From contig NC_065408.1 in assembly GCF_024362695.1 (NCBI RefSeq), forward strand, positions 10,354,001 to 10,418,000: a DNA stretch of 64,000 nucleotides, written 5' to 3'. The position numbers and the translations under genes were made by a program. Below the pieces are notes generated by a model. That model saw only the letters and a list, made by a program, of their open reading frames with translations. It was not told the origin of the DNA and did no database searches. The stretch is from Pectinophora gossypiella (lineage: Eukaryota > Arthropoda > Insecta > Lepidoptera > Gelechiidae). Of the stretch, positions 10,894 to 23,468 are shown one piece after another (position 1 is the stretch's first letter; each line of letters starts with the position of its first letter).

Positions 10894-11333
10894 GACATAT
10901 TACCTACAAACATTAGCTGCTAAATTATCATCGGTCGATTGAACACACATACCATTCAATCTAAATTGTAAATAAACCAGTAAACGCGTGATTCAATATT
11001 CGATGACAGTCGTATGCGAAGTTAAACAGTGATTACGGGTAACATCCCTAATATAGATTTGTACACAAGTCAGAGCGGCAATTAATTAGTGACTGAGGGT
11101 ACCTAGTTAACCTTTGACATTATACGTCAAACTTAACATCTCGAGTTTCTGTTTCAGTTAAAGGGAGAGAGAATGTGCTACAAGGTATGGAAGAGAAGTC
11201 TGAAACTAATTTCTCTGTCTACGTCACTCAGGTGATTTGCCTTTGCAGGTAGATAGGTACTCTGCTCATCTACTATATGTAGGTAATTTTCTGCTCAATA
11301 AAGTGTAAATATTTCTAATAAGGTGAAATCATG

Positions 11334-11664
11334 AGGAGCTCGGTGGCGCAAAGAAGCTCGGTGGCGCAGAGGAGCTCGGTGGCGCGGCGGTAAACGCGCT
11401 CGGTCTGCGATTGTTGAAGTTAAGCAACTTTTGCAAAGACCGGTCATAGGATGGGTGACCACAAACAAAAAAGTTTTCATCTCGAGCTCCTCCGTGCTTC
11501 GGAATGCACGTTAAGCCGTTGGTCCCGGCTGCATTAGCAGTCGTTAATAACCACCAATCCGCACTGGGCCCGCGTTGTGGTTTAAGGCAGATCTCCCTAT
11601 CCATCCATATGGAAAGCCCGTGCCCCAGCAGTGGGGACGTTAAAGGGCTGGCGATAATGATGAT
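11334..11664 (+). mobile_element. SINE-A copy 4 with triplicated head
   Basis: Full-length SINE-A whose first about 18 bp occur three times in tandem: GAGGAGCTCGGTGGCGCA (11332), GAAGCTCGGTGGCGCA (about 11352) and GAGGAGCTCGGTGGCGCG (about 11369). Only the third repeat continues into the body. The 5S-like segment, core and TGATGA-type end are all present. Confidence 0.9.
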
Positions 11665-12468
11665 GGGTATATAAACTCTACCTTTATGTGAATATTCCAG
11701 CCAAGTAATAGGTTCGGGTAGGGGCATCGGAGGCAAACCTACAATAATAAGTCTCGTCAAAAAAGGAGGTAATTGGTAGGTACCTACTACGTCCGAGTTA
11801 GCGTTCCGCATTCTTTGTTTAGAATTATTTTCTTTCATCCCTTAAGGTTATCTATTTGGAAGGCTTTTAGCATAACATAGCCTAAGTAAGTTGGTTCTAT
11901 TTATTATATTTTTTGACTCTTTTCTCTTGTTTGAAAAGAAGGTGGACACATGTAACTGTAATTATTCTTCCTCTCAGACGACGCCCTGAGCCGAGGTTTG
12001 CGCCCAACTGGACAAGGCCTGTTGTCGTAAATTTTGTACCGGGTGAGATCCCTCAGCGCTCCCCATTTGTCCGGCCAAGTAGTTAAAGCCGGCGGCAAAT
12101 CTACAATAAGTCACGTGAAAAAAGTAATTAAAAAGGAAAGCTTTAGACATTAAGACCTGCTATTGACCAACATCGTCCAACAAGTACCAACCAACCTATC
12201 TATATAGTGGAGCAGTGAAACCGTGGAAACGTAGATTGGGTGGAAATGTGTCTGAAAATTGAGGCTCCATTTTGGTCTGTGTATTTCAAAAGGAAAACCG
12301 CAGACATGTTTTTTTTTAAAATCTGAATTGCCGTTTTTGTGAAGTGGCATGAAACAAACATTCCTATTTTATTTTCGAACGTTTGTTAGCCTAATTTGGC
12401 TTCTAGATTCGTAGTACCTACCTAGGCGATAGCTAAAAAGGCAGCTAAAGCTAAAGGTTACAAGTAGG
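11665..12468. other. intergenic, no gene recognised
   Basis: No supported gene. The region near 11975-12085 is slightly GC-rich and open on the minus strand but shows no domain. Confidence 0.4.
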
Positions 12469-12669
12469 TATGGGTATTAGTGACACCGTAACGAATACTG
12501 AGGGGGATCATTCAGACCATGATTCAGAGTTGATATCAAGTGGAATTTCCTGTCGGAAAAGTCATGAAAATTTTAGTGTTATTTTTAATTTATTTCCACT
12601 TAATATCAACTCAGTATCATGGTCTGAATCATCCAAAGTTTTAGTTACGATATCACTAACACCCTGTAT
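12469..12669. mobile_element. fold-back MITE-D copy 1
   Basis: Near-complete palindrome about 200 bp long. Left end GGTATTAGTGACACCGTAAC; inner arm GATATCAAGTGGAATTTCC; right arm TCCACTTAATATCAACTCAG; right end GTTACGATATCACTAACACC CTGTA. Related copies lie at 13999, 49013, 55316 and 55722. Confidence 0.8.
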
Positions 12670-12820
12670 AATCAATAATTGTACTGATCTAGTCGTTCTG
12701 ATTAATAGTACTTATTAGGTAACATTTACAGACGATTCGATAATTATTTCTGCAAGTAGTGCGAGTATTTACCTACTTAGGATGATATAATTGGACGAGG
12801 CAATCAATAGGTAATCAGCG

Positions 12821-12955
12821 GGTTTAGCACCGTAAGCACGCGACTCTTTCTCGCCGCGATACAGATCGTCTGTCTCTTTCTGTGCAGTACTATCAGAGAG
12901 TGACGGGTGACGTATGTCGAGGCGAGAAAGAGTCGCGCGCTTACGGTGCTAAACC
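12821..12955. mobile_element. 135-bp MITE with 35-bp inverted arms
   Basis: The left arm (12821-12855) begins GGTTTAGCACCGTAAGCACG. The right arm (12921-12955) is its inverse with one mismatch in 35. The loop of about 65 bp carries no gene. The near-perfect arms suggest a young element; no clear target-site duplication was seen. Confidence 0.8.
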
Positions 12956-13998
12956 GCAACACTTTATTACAGGATAGTCTATATTATTTTTTCTTATTTG
13001 TGCGCAGAAGATTCATGGGACAAATTATCCCGGATATGTCTTAAGAGAAGATCTGTGATTAACCATCGAAGATGCATTTGAATGGCTGATGAACTAGCAC
13101 TATAATGTATACTATATCATTCGTTACAAATAAATACTTATAGCGTCTGTCCTTGACAATTCAAAATTGTCGTCATATACATTAATAATAATCGTTAGAA
13201 TAATACTGATGGTCATAATGTATTTATACAATTTTACGTACCTAGTCGACAAAATGTAGTAAATGTAGTCAATAGACTACATTGTTTAATTTTTGATAGG
13301 GTGCTGGTTAAAATAAGACAAAATAATGTCCGAAGTTTCAGGAATCGCGTCTATTGCCATAGTTATTTAATAATTTAGAACTAAAATGTTGGGGTTGCCA
13401 ACATACATATACCTACTTACAAATTATGTACTACTGTTGGATTTGATATATTATTATATTATTACGTACCTATTATGCAAATATCAAAAATCTTATTACT
13501 CGCGCTATTACTATTCAGCACAAATTCACACATTTTCCACACGCGTCGCGTCGTGTATCTCTCGACTCTTGCATAACTTAGGTATTCATTACAACTACAA
13601 TTTAGCACCTATATCCTCAAGGTCAGAATATAATAGTACTTAAGTAAGTAGATACGTAGCCGTTGTAGGTAAATCTATCTACAATAATACAAAGTTTCTC
13701 ATAGATATTAATTTCTGGAGAAAGCAACAGAAGACGCTATAGAAATTCTATTTTCTACATATCTACATGTTTCTTATATGTAAATATTTCCTCATTATAG
13801 GATTATACATTAAGTTGTATCTAAAAGTCTGCCTGTTTGCAAACCAAATAACCAACAGTTTACTACTGGAACTGCGCCCACATCTACCTAAAATAAAATA
13901 GCTATACCTATAAAAATAAAATAAATAAAACCTATGAAACCTATACAAAAAGTATGAAATAACGATAATGTATATTGTTGTTTGGAATTTACTAATAT
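12956..13998. other. intergenic, no gene recognised
   Basis: AT-rich; the frame at 13386-13643 is mostly Tyr/Leu-rich low-complexity sequence and unlikely to be a gene. Confidence 0.45.
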
Positions 13999-14226
13999 AC
14001 AGGGTGTTAGTGACATCGTAACAAATACTGAGGGGGATGATTCAGAGCATGATTCTAAGACGATATCAAGTGGAATTTTCTGTCGGTAAAATTAAAAAAT
14101 ATACTGTTTTTTTAAATTATTTTCCGTTCCATACTTTTGTGACTGAAAATTGCACTTGATATCAACTCAGAATCATGGCCTGAATCATCCCTCAAAGTTA
14201 CTCATCCCTCACTAACTCCCTGTATA
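13999..14226. mobile_element. fold-back MITE-D copy 2
   Basis: Complete copy. It starts ACAGGGTGTTAGTGACATCG and ends CTCACTAACTCCCTGTA, with long inner inverted arms centred on GATATCAAGTGGAATTTTC and its inverse at 14156. The flanks read TATA on both sides, consistent with a TA or TATA target duplication. Confidence 0.85.
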
Positions 14227-17200
14227 GCTACATCAAAACAAGCAAGACATGAATTTTCTTCGTATCTACGTACTAGTCTTATCTTCGTAACATTGGCGGT
14301 TAATCCAGCATAACGCTACACCGCGGAGTTGCTTATAAATTGGTTGCTAGCTTGTTGGGTTTCTTAAATCAATAATTTATCTCCGGCCCCACTTAGTAAC
14401 GACTTAATCAAAGTCTCCGTCATAATTAAATACTGAATTGGTGGTATATTCTGTATAATTGCCAAACTTGGGTAATATCTTCGTTCTCTGTTGCTTCAAG
14501 TATTTGTATTTACTTGTTGGGCTGTTTATTTTTTAAATTTAATTATTTTTTGTGTGATTTACAATTATTGACCTTAGAAGGTATGTGTAATCATTGCAAC
14601 TCACTGAAGAGCAAATAAATTAACTAGTTGTCGTCCATTCTATTTATAGAAAAAGTTTTCTGGAAAATGCAGCAAAACTAATTATTCTTCCACAGAGAGC
14701 AGTGGGTGTATTGACTTACCCACCCCACTTACTTACTGTCCGGAAGTCAAAGAGGAAAAATGAAGATAATTAGCCAAATGAAGATTGTCCTCATCTATTT
14801 TCATTTCACTCAGTTTTTGCTTTCTATTACAATTTAACTTCTGTGACTGATTGCAATGCAAAGTAATATTTTCAACATTTTCTTGCTCAAAGTGAGACAT
14901 TCTCCAGTTCCAGTGCAATGGCTACAATTTTATTTCATTAATGAACAAAGAAAACACATTTTATCTTGTATCCTGTTCAACGTGATTATTTTAATTGAAT
15001 CAGTTTGCCCCGTGCTGTTTCACCTAATAAAGTTTTGCGTAGACAATAAACGGAACTGGGTCTCGCCCCGCGAGGATACTCACTCGCTACGCTTACCTAC
15101 GCTAAGAGCTCTGTTCTCATTTCACCCACCGTTTGGAAGGCACCACTATATGTAGCCTAGCAACAGATGCTTAGTGACTCTGATAGCTGACATGTGCATT
15201 TCATGTCCCTAACCCCTTCACCGAAGCTGCTTGGTCACTCGCCTCACGAATGAGCTGTAAACGGGGTACGGGCTTCATAAAGCGAGTATTATACGGTCTC
15301 CGGGCTCATTTCAGAGAATAGCCAGCTTTTTTGACAGACCCTTCCCATCCACTTCTCACTGGCAATGTTAACTTAACAATAGAACTCATCCACCCCTAAA
15401 GCGACGGTTCTATTCTCGGCGGGCCTGTCATTGACCCAGTTCTGTGGGGCAGACGGGCGCCGCGCTGCTGCAGTACGCTGTTCTGCTAAATTAATTCTAA
15501 TAAAGGTAAATGGCTTAATGCAAACATGGTCGGGAGCAGCCGGCGCGGCGCCGCATCGATGCCCCGCTACAAGGGTCGTCCCCTATAGTTCTAGTTTTAT
15601 CTTATTAAGTACCTCGAGAGCGAACTAACTTAGTTATTTATCACGTGTATACATAGCGGCCAACTCTGATAGATACCGCCTTGTCTTGCTTCTATACAAG
15701 GTTCCATAAGTCCCTTATTAACGTAGATTAATCCCAACTTTCATAAAATAGCGCTGCTAAAAGAACCTAGGGGTTCATTCAATAAAGTAATGGAAGTAAT
15801 GCATTATATCACGAAATATTAAGTACCCCAAGAGATCAGAGACTCAAAGTGATCAGAGAACTTGAGACAGAAAGCCTGTTAAATAATTTTTATATACAAA
15901 TTTAAATAATTGTGTAAAAGATAACGAAAGGGCCTTTATTGTTTTTTATGTTACGCTCGAGTAAAATAATTGCGCATTTTAATGAGTGGAGAAAAAGTGC
16001 AGAAAATAAAAAGGCTTTACCGTTATACGCCATCATTCGCTTTTTTTTTAAGCCCCCGGGGATGTGATCTCCATTTTAAGGAAATAAGTTAGTATCGACT
16101 GCACGCGCGACATCCAAGTATAAAAGACAGTTTCCTAAGGGAAACTGTCTTTTATATCACTCTACACTAGTAGGTATTATAAACCTAGCTATTTAAACCT
16201 CTATAAAAAATTCATACGGTAGAACCGGAATATGCATAAGGGCAGTTTTGTCGCAATAGCGGCTGCGGCACAGCAAAACTTGTAGAGGACAAACTAAAAT
16301 TACTTTTTTAAAGGAACGCTTCTCATTTTGTTTTCAATTTTTTCGCATTATTAAAGGCCCAATTTCGCATTGCAGTTTCTTGGAAACTAGTTCAAAAATA
16401 GTCAAGGGCACGCCGAAATAACCTCAATAGTAGTAGATAGTAGTGTACGGCAGAATGAACATTATTACGTTTGGTCAATTAGCTATTTCGTGTGACGTTA
16501 CGTAGCCAATCGATTGGCAAATGAAACCTGTGGATTTACCTAGTCACGCCAAGGTGAATTAGAGTAGTGGGTGTCTTTGCTCGAAGGCCACAAACTCGGA
16601 ACAATGGGGAATTATTTCCGTTTAGCCTTTGAACGTTAAAGGAATTATCTATCTAACATTTTGTATTGTTATCCACGTGTTAATAGATAGTTAGATTTAT
16701 AATACGGCTTGTTCGTGAATCTGCTTTGTGAAAGTAATTAGCAAAGTAACTATGGATTAACGTGTACTGGTGTCTTAATTAACTTAAACGACTAGGTACG
16801 CCTGCGAGACTGCCGAGTAGAGGCTATAACAGATTAAACACGTTATTTCATCATATATATGTGTAATATTAACACGGTCTTTTTAATGTAATCCAGTCAG
16901 GTGTTTTGTGTTTATGTAACCTACTATCGTATTTTGTATTATATTAAATGAATGTAGCCATTTATGAGACAGAAACGTAGGTACCTGTACGTAAGTACTA
17001 CGTTCGTTGTCAATCGTAAATAAGTATAAAGCAGTAACGATAAGCCTTTGTAAGTTATTTATATATGCTTGCATAAATGTCGTATGGCTCTGTATTCGGG
17101 CAGCGTCGCCATAAATAAATTATCCACCTATCCTGTACTCATATTGGATTGGAATGAAGGGCGGTGCGTGATAAAATTCGAAGGAAATAGGAAAGCATTC

Positions 17201-20200
17201 TTGAAATAAGCAGGAATAGTGGGTAATAAAATTCCATATTTCGTAGTAAACTCCTTTCAACTGAACATAAAACGTGAAAGTTTCACTCGTTCTACCTGGC
17301 ATGATAGATGCTCATATTCACAAATTATTCACATAACCTTTAGCTTATGCATCCCAAAAATATGGGCGATTTACTTTAGACTAACTTCCCTTCTTTTCTG
17401 TCGTGTCCTTTCTCGTTAATAACGTAAAATAAAAAAATCCAATTAATTTAAAACACACTTGAAAACGCAATTCTCGTTTTATCTCTTAGAGGCTATTAAC
17501 GTTTACATTCATTAAGTCTTGAGGCAATTTAATAACCTGCCCGAAGCGTTCCGCGTAGCGGGGTGCTGTAGTGGCGGCGACCGATAGAAATCTTCGTCAG
17601 CACTCTTGTCAGAAAACCCTGCATGGGCAGATAACGAGCTATGGAAAGCGAATAAATTAACTCATACCTTTATCACGTTTCTTGTGATCATCTCGTGTAA
17701 CACCTAGGGACCTACCTACGTAATCTCAGACCAATTAGGTACTTTTAAAGATTTTACAAAGAGAACCGGATAACGGATAGGATTTTCGTGCACAAAACGA
17801 TAAGTAGGTATACAACGTTGTTTGTACTCTGTGAGTTTAAAATGTTACCATGATACCAACACCGTGATAGCTACGACTTCGTTCATTTGAGTCACTACAC
17901 ATAAAAGCTGTTGTTTGTACAATCGGATCTTTCTTGTAAGGTAGATGTAAAAGTAATCCCTTAGTCAAAAGGCTCCTAATCCTTTTGTTCCGAAATCGGA
18001 TAATACTGTATCCGTAAATAATGCTTAAAGACGTCTCCGCGCGTATTTCGCATCTGAATACCTTACCTACCTACTTCAATCTCCAGAATTGTACATAAAC
18101 AGGTAGGTACATCACACAAAACTTAGTTAAAATTCACTTTTATTTCGATTTGACGCATGATATAGGCCTATTAGATACCTGAGTATGTAAATATTAAATT
18201 TATCCAATGTGTCCTACTGACAAACGTTACATTTGTGGTGGAAATCTTATACAGGTATCGTTTGACGGGAATGGAATCTAATTATTGGAAATGTTCTTAA
18301 TAGCGAGTCTGATCACGCGGCCGACGCGACGTTCACGTAACCAAAAGCTGAGTGTTTCTGTTATTAAATAACTTTTATCGACCTACGCGGCTACACCCCG
18401 TCGCTCGTCGACGCCGCTACCCCCGACCGAGAACTTAATATAAAATTCGTATGTACCCAACTACATAACTCATATGACCTAAATATGTGCCACGACATAA
18501 AGTACAGCATCTAAAGAATATTTTATCGCCTATTTTATCTCGAGACTGATAAATGTATCAGGAAAGAACATAGAACGAAAAAAGACATTAAACTATTAGA
18601 TATTTCTTGCTCATTTTGCTTCACTTGATAACAAGACTTTCCAACAAAGCTTTTCTAACCGCGGATTTTTTGTTATTATCTCAGTTCTCTGGCTTTAACG
18701 AAACAAGGACACAATAAAGCTTCGATTTAAAGGATTATATTTTCCACTCTACGATACCAGTACTTAATGTGTTATTGAAAAAGCAATAAGTATTATATGG
18801 GATTAAATCAAAGAATTAGATTAACAGCTTTAAATTCTGAAAGTTTTGCGCTATTGACCAATGGAATGAACTTTAACCAAACGGACCGACGAACGCTGAG
18901 ATCCCATAGTCACGATGACTCGCATTTGGAATATATAATAGCGCGTATTTTCCGAGCGAAATGGTGATGTATCGGCCAGAGTGACAAGTTTAATACTAGT
19001 GAAAAATGGATTACATGATCTGAATAAGTCGTGCAAAGGGTAATTTGCGTGAGCTGTCGTCGTCGGCCGTTAGTAATGTTTTAGTAGTCATCAATATGCG
19101 GGCTACGCGACCAAGGGGAGTCGTCTGCGGCGTCACGCGGTCTGGCCTTCTATCACTATCTGTAATAACCAATTTGTGACCCGAAATATGTCGTAAACGC
19201 AAGTTGACTCGACCCTAGTTGCCTTGAAGGCTTTGTTGTGTTGAGGGATTGTTTGTAAGTTGTTATGTCATGTTTTCAAAAATGTCTTAGAATTCAAAAT
19301 TTAAGGCCGATAAATTGAACATTGTTAATAGAAACAGCCAATTCAGCCAGAAAAAATATTATTACAATCCAATAAACATCTCTAGTAAGCAAACGCTCTT
19401 ATCGAGTGATCACGTTACGGATAAAATGGTAATGGAACATGGAACCTTTGACATCGAATAGAAGGTAATATCGCAGGTATCTTCGGTAAGGCAGTGGATG
19501 GTCCTTCACAATCTGCCGTTTCGCATTTCGCTTAGAAATCGCATGGAAATTGTAATCGCATTATTCGGGATCTGGTTATTCAAATCCAACGTGCGGCTAT
19601 TTAGGAGAAAGGTTTTTCAGCTGCCGACGATTAAGGAATGTAGTGTCTTTATTAAGTTTTGTTAGTGTAATATTGAGAGGAGCTACAATGTGTAACATTA
19701 TTAACTGCTTTTTGCTTGAAATGTAATAAAAACAGGGTAGTTATTTTGAAAGGGTAGGTGTACAAAAGCGATTCTCCTCGTCGAGAGATAAGGCACGCAC
19801 GGCCGCCACTGCGAATTTCATCACAATTCACGACCCTCGGTGTTTTGCGTCTTTATTTACTTTACAGGAAAAAATAAAGGCGATGTTACGACACCCGCCG
19901 CTTGTATTGTGACAAGGCAAATAGAGAAACATCTTTCTTTAACATGATGTTGAAGATATTATACGTACTTATTGGTTACGTTCTTATTTTTATTTTATTA
20001 TTTTTATTTATACCCTGGTTTCAATAACTTTACGTTATCGTTTGAAACTACGGATACTTATGCAATGCAATAATATTTAGGTTCGTAAGTATGTAATTCA
20101 AAATTGCAGCATCTCTTCCAATCTAAAATTACTGACCGGGTCTCATTCTGCTGTTCAGCTTCAAATATACCTACACATAAATTGTGGTGTTGGAAATTTA

Positions 20201-22040
20201 CAGCTAGATGAGCTTTCCTATTCGTTGCTCACGGCAAAAGGTCTAATCTCGCTGAGCTGGGATTGACATTAATTTCTTATGGCTTTGAGAGCTGGTAGAG
20301 GCATTGACAGAATTTTGATTTTAAAGGAAAAAGATTTACAGTCTTAAATAAAAATCTTATGTAGGTATTAAAACAACCGTACATAGCTATGTAGGCAGCA
20401 ATAATTCACGCATTCAACGTTCAAAAGCTTTCCTGGTATTACGATCTTAAGCGGAAATTTAAACATATCAAGTACTTAGCGTATACTGTAATACGAATGA
20501 AACAAACATTAATAATTAACGAGTAATAAACCTCTTTTGTTGTGTGGGTAAAGAAGCTAAAGCAGATGAGGTCTGCTAGAGATAAATTAATACCTAAGCC
20601 TTAAGTTTACCAGCTAATCTTAGATTAAACCAAGGCTTTGTTGGCAAGTATCTATTCACATTTTAATTTAACGCTTTGCAGGATTAAACAAAACCGACTA
20701 TGAAAATTTTATGAAAATATTAGTTGAATACACTGATGAAGAGATTTTTATTTGACCATTAAGCAGAGATAAGTCACGAATTCGCGTGACATATCAAAAA
20801 TGGTGCGTTGTGATGTTAAGTCGTAAAAAATTGGAATAAAGCAATAAATCACAAACACACCCGCTTTAGGATACGCTCCGCGACTTCTATTGAGCAATAA
20901 CGCGCGGCAATATTCCTCAATAAAAAAAGGTTTAACTTAGATCCCTAGTTTCACTCATGAATAGTAAGGTTCTAGCGTTTCCGTTCAAATACAAATTTCA
21001 ATAATGTAACCTAAATTCAACATCTTTCCCGATAATTCAAACCAATAACTATTTCAGGGAAGACGTTTCAATTCGACGTAAAGTTGAGAAATCGCAAATC
21101 AGCCATGATTGTCGGGGCCGTCCCGCCCGCGCGTCCCAGCAACCACAATTCGCGTTAAATCAACCACATTTTACATGATTCCATGGAATTACTTTCTGAG
21201 CGCGTATATCACCAAGTTTTTCCAATCCGTATTTTTATTTCGTTCCATCTTTAGTACACAGTAGTAGGTATACTGGAGAATGTAGGCTTTTCATTTACAA
21301 ACTACCTAACATAAACAAATACGTTGAGTTGTGTAGGTATGTAGGAGTACCAAATGTTAAATGAAGACGGTCATTTCTACCTACTTATTAAAGTAAATCA
21401 ATTATGTAGATAAGTACTTATAAACATAATCATTATTTACAAATCAGTTTACGTGGATATCAGGTTATCCTTATCGAAACACAATAGGGAAAAACAGGAA
21501 AAAATCCATAAAAACACAATAAGCACCTAATGCGATGGACTTATTGATAACTCATTGTGGGTAAAACAAATCAGTACGCAATAGGTGTCAGCTGACTCAC
21601 AAAATGTTGATGAAAGCGGATTTGCAGATGGATCCGATGGAACTGAAAAAGTGCGTTAGTAAACCACTGCCATTGAAACAAGAGATGAATAATTCAGAGA
21701 CAAATCTGGTGGTGTGCTCTGTGCTGAAAAGTAACGTAATGTAACGCATACGTCCACGATGCCTTCACTTATTCATTGCGAGTCTTCGCATTTTGATCAC
21801 GTAAACGTAAACTTTCAATTTACCCTTCCTTTCTTTATAAGAGCTTTTGTGGTCTACATCTTTTCCTTAAACTTTATAAGGCAGAGTTTTTCAGTAGGGA
21901 ATGGTTAGGAAACTCTTTTGTGCTTTTCAGACCAGTTTGATCAGTTTCACATTGTTATTTAGTGAAGAAGGTATTCGTTTTTTTTTTTGCTGAATGATTA
22001 CTAAGTTTGCTCAAAAGTCATGTAAATTTTAAAGTCACGT
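14227..22040. other. long intergenic region, no gene recognised
   Basis: About 7.8 kb with no coding exon I can support. Notable local features are GC-rich patches at 15410-15570, 17550-17600 and 18310-18430, which are possible regulatory DNA, and a perfect hairpin at 16119-16156 (listed separately). Open frames such as 14856-15155 and 19011-19202 lack domains and splice context. Confidence 0.45.
16119..16156. repeat. perfect 17-bp hairpin, 4-nt loop
   Basis: TATAAAAGACAGTTTCC at 16119-16135, loop TAAG, exact inverse at 16140-16156. It may be the centre of a decayed fold-back element. The stem does not extend beyond 17 pairs. Confidence 0.8.
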
Positions 22041-22343
22041 CTAGTCGTTTTTCGCGGGTTGAACACGTGTCAGCAGATTATAAGCGAAGACCGTAAATGT
22101 CATTCCCACGAGCAAAGCCGCTGTAGTGAGCCAGTATATGTCCTCATATAAATCAGCTGTTGCGTAGCGTGCAGCGGCGAGAGACCGCGTGAAATCGGAG
22201 CCCCGGTCTCCGATGTCGCCAGCCTCCTTACTACCTCGACTACAACTGGAAATATCCGCAATATCAAGTAATCTAACTGAGTACCCTTTGATATTGCTAT
22301 CAATTGCCCGTATTACAGTCAGAAACGTTAGAGCATCGGCCAT
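22041..22343 (-). CDS. possible 100-aa single-pass membrane protein
   Basis: I do not recognise this protein. It has an ATG in a good insect context (TCAACATGG), mixed codon use without low complexity, a 69-residue polar N-terminal part and one clear hydrophobic helix at about residues 70-91, then a short basic/acidic tail ending AKND. The predicted topology is one membrane span near the C-terminus, as in tail-anchored proteins. No intron is needed. No close polyadenylation signal was found downstream, and the frame could be chance. It lies alone between long empty stretches, 7 kb upstream of CaMKII and on the opposite strand. Conservation in other Lepidoptera would decide. Confidence 0.38.
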   Translation of the reverse strand: MADALTFLTVIRAIDSNIKGYSVRLLDIADISSCSRGSKEAGDIGDRGSDFTRSLAAARYATADLYEDIYWLTTAALLVGMTFTVFAYNLLTRVQPAKND

Positions 22344-22864
22344 GTTGAAAATAAATTACCAACAACAAAATGGCGGGTGCCATCTTGTTAACTATCAAAG
22401 TAAAACTATTTCTATATTAAACCCCACGCGTAAACATCTCTGGATATACGCATAAATGTTAGCACACTAAAATTATTAGAATCTGCAAAATAAACCGTTT
22501 GTTTTAGTCTAGGCAATATAGAAATGTTCACGAAATATGATGGTATCTGAAGCAATTTATGGATGCTTCGAATTCAATGTTCCCAGAGTCCCTGAGGTCA
22601 ACGGAATATTGTTATCGGGTTTTACGAGTATTCTAACTTTTACTCTGAATTCTGAGATATTTGTTTGCGTATGTAAATGAAGAGTCGACCAGACATATTC
22701 AGATCTTATAAAACTAGCAATTGAGGTCTCGGCTCCATAGAATAGAAAAACTAATTCTGTTCAGCTCCCTTTGGGAAATCTAAACGTAAAGAACTCATAA
22801 CTAGGTACGTAATCAATAATACCTACTGTAATGAACTACCAAAAGGGAGTGTAAACAATGTATA
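22344..22864. other. intergenic, no gene recognised
   Basis: Upstream region of the candidate small minus-strand gene; nothing else supported. Confidence 0.4.
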
Positions 22865-22869
22865 GCTAC

Positions 22870-23468
22870 ATTATTTACCGAACTTTTTGGGTTCCGAACC
22901 TCAAAAGAAAAATCGTAACCCTTATAGAATCACTTTGTACGTCCTTCTGTCTGTCAAGTACCCCATTTATCAGGAACGCATGGAGGTATCAAGTTGAAAC
23001 TAACATCTACCTAACAACATCTAACCTAAGTTTAGGACCCTTGAAGCTGTAAAAAATCAAGCTTCTAAATCAAGGCAATCCAAAGATTTCATACATTTTT
23101 TAGAGGAATAAATACTACGGGTTACTTTCCCATAGACCTAGAATCATGTTTGGCAAAAAGGAAGGACTAACAGCACAAAAATGTCTGAGATCACAAACTT
23201 ATTTGCCGTTGGTAGGTAAATTAATCGCGACCTATGTCTATGTATGTGTCGAGACGAGACAACAGCTTTTCAAGGGGAACAATAAATGATTTTGCGATTA
23301 CAAAATTATTTGAAGTTGATAAACTAATCGCGACTCGGGATCTATGTCGAAGTAGAGACAACAGTTTTTCAACAGCAAAATCAAAGATATCCTTAGATTA
23401 TCTTTGGTAATTTACGGCAGTTCGTACGGAACCCTCGGTGCGCGAGTTGGAGTGGCACTCGACATATA
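22870..23468 (+). mobile_element. old lepidopteran interspersed repeat
   Basis: I recognise this as a widespread lepidopteran repeat from three blocks: GGGTTCCGAACCTCAAAAG with AACCCTTATAGAATCACTTT; CAGGAACGCATGGAGGTATC and CCCTTGAAGCTGTAAAAAAT; and the closing TACGGAACCCTCGGTGCGCG at 23428-23447. The class is uncertain (non-autonomous DNA element or Helitron-like). Inside it, at 23218-23273 and 23320-23372, a unit containing AATCGCGAC and GAGACAACAG is present twice, about 104 bp apart. Confidence 0.6.

Noticed and set aside
16119..16156. microRNA precursor
   Set aside because: A 17-bp perfect stem with a 4-nt loop is too short for a normal pre-miRNA, and pairing does not continue outside.
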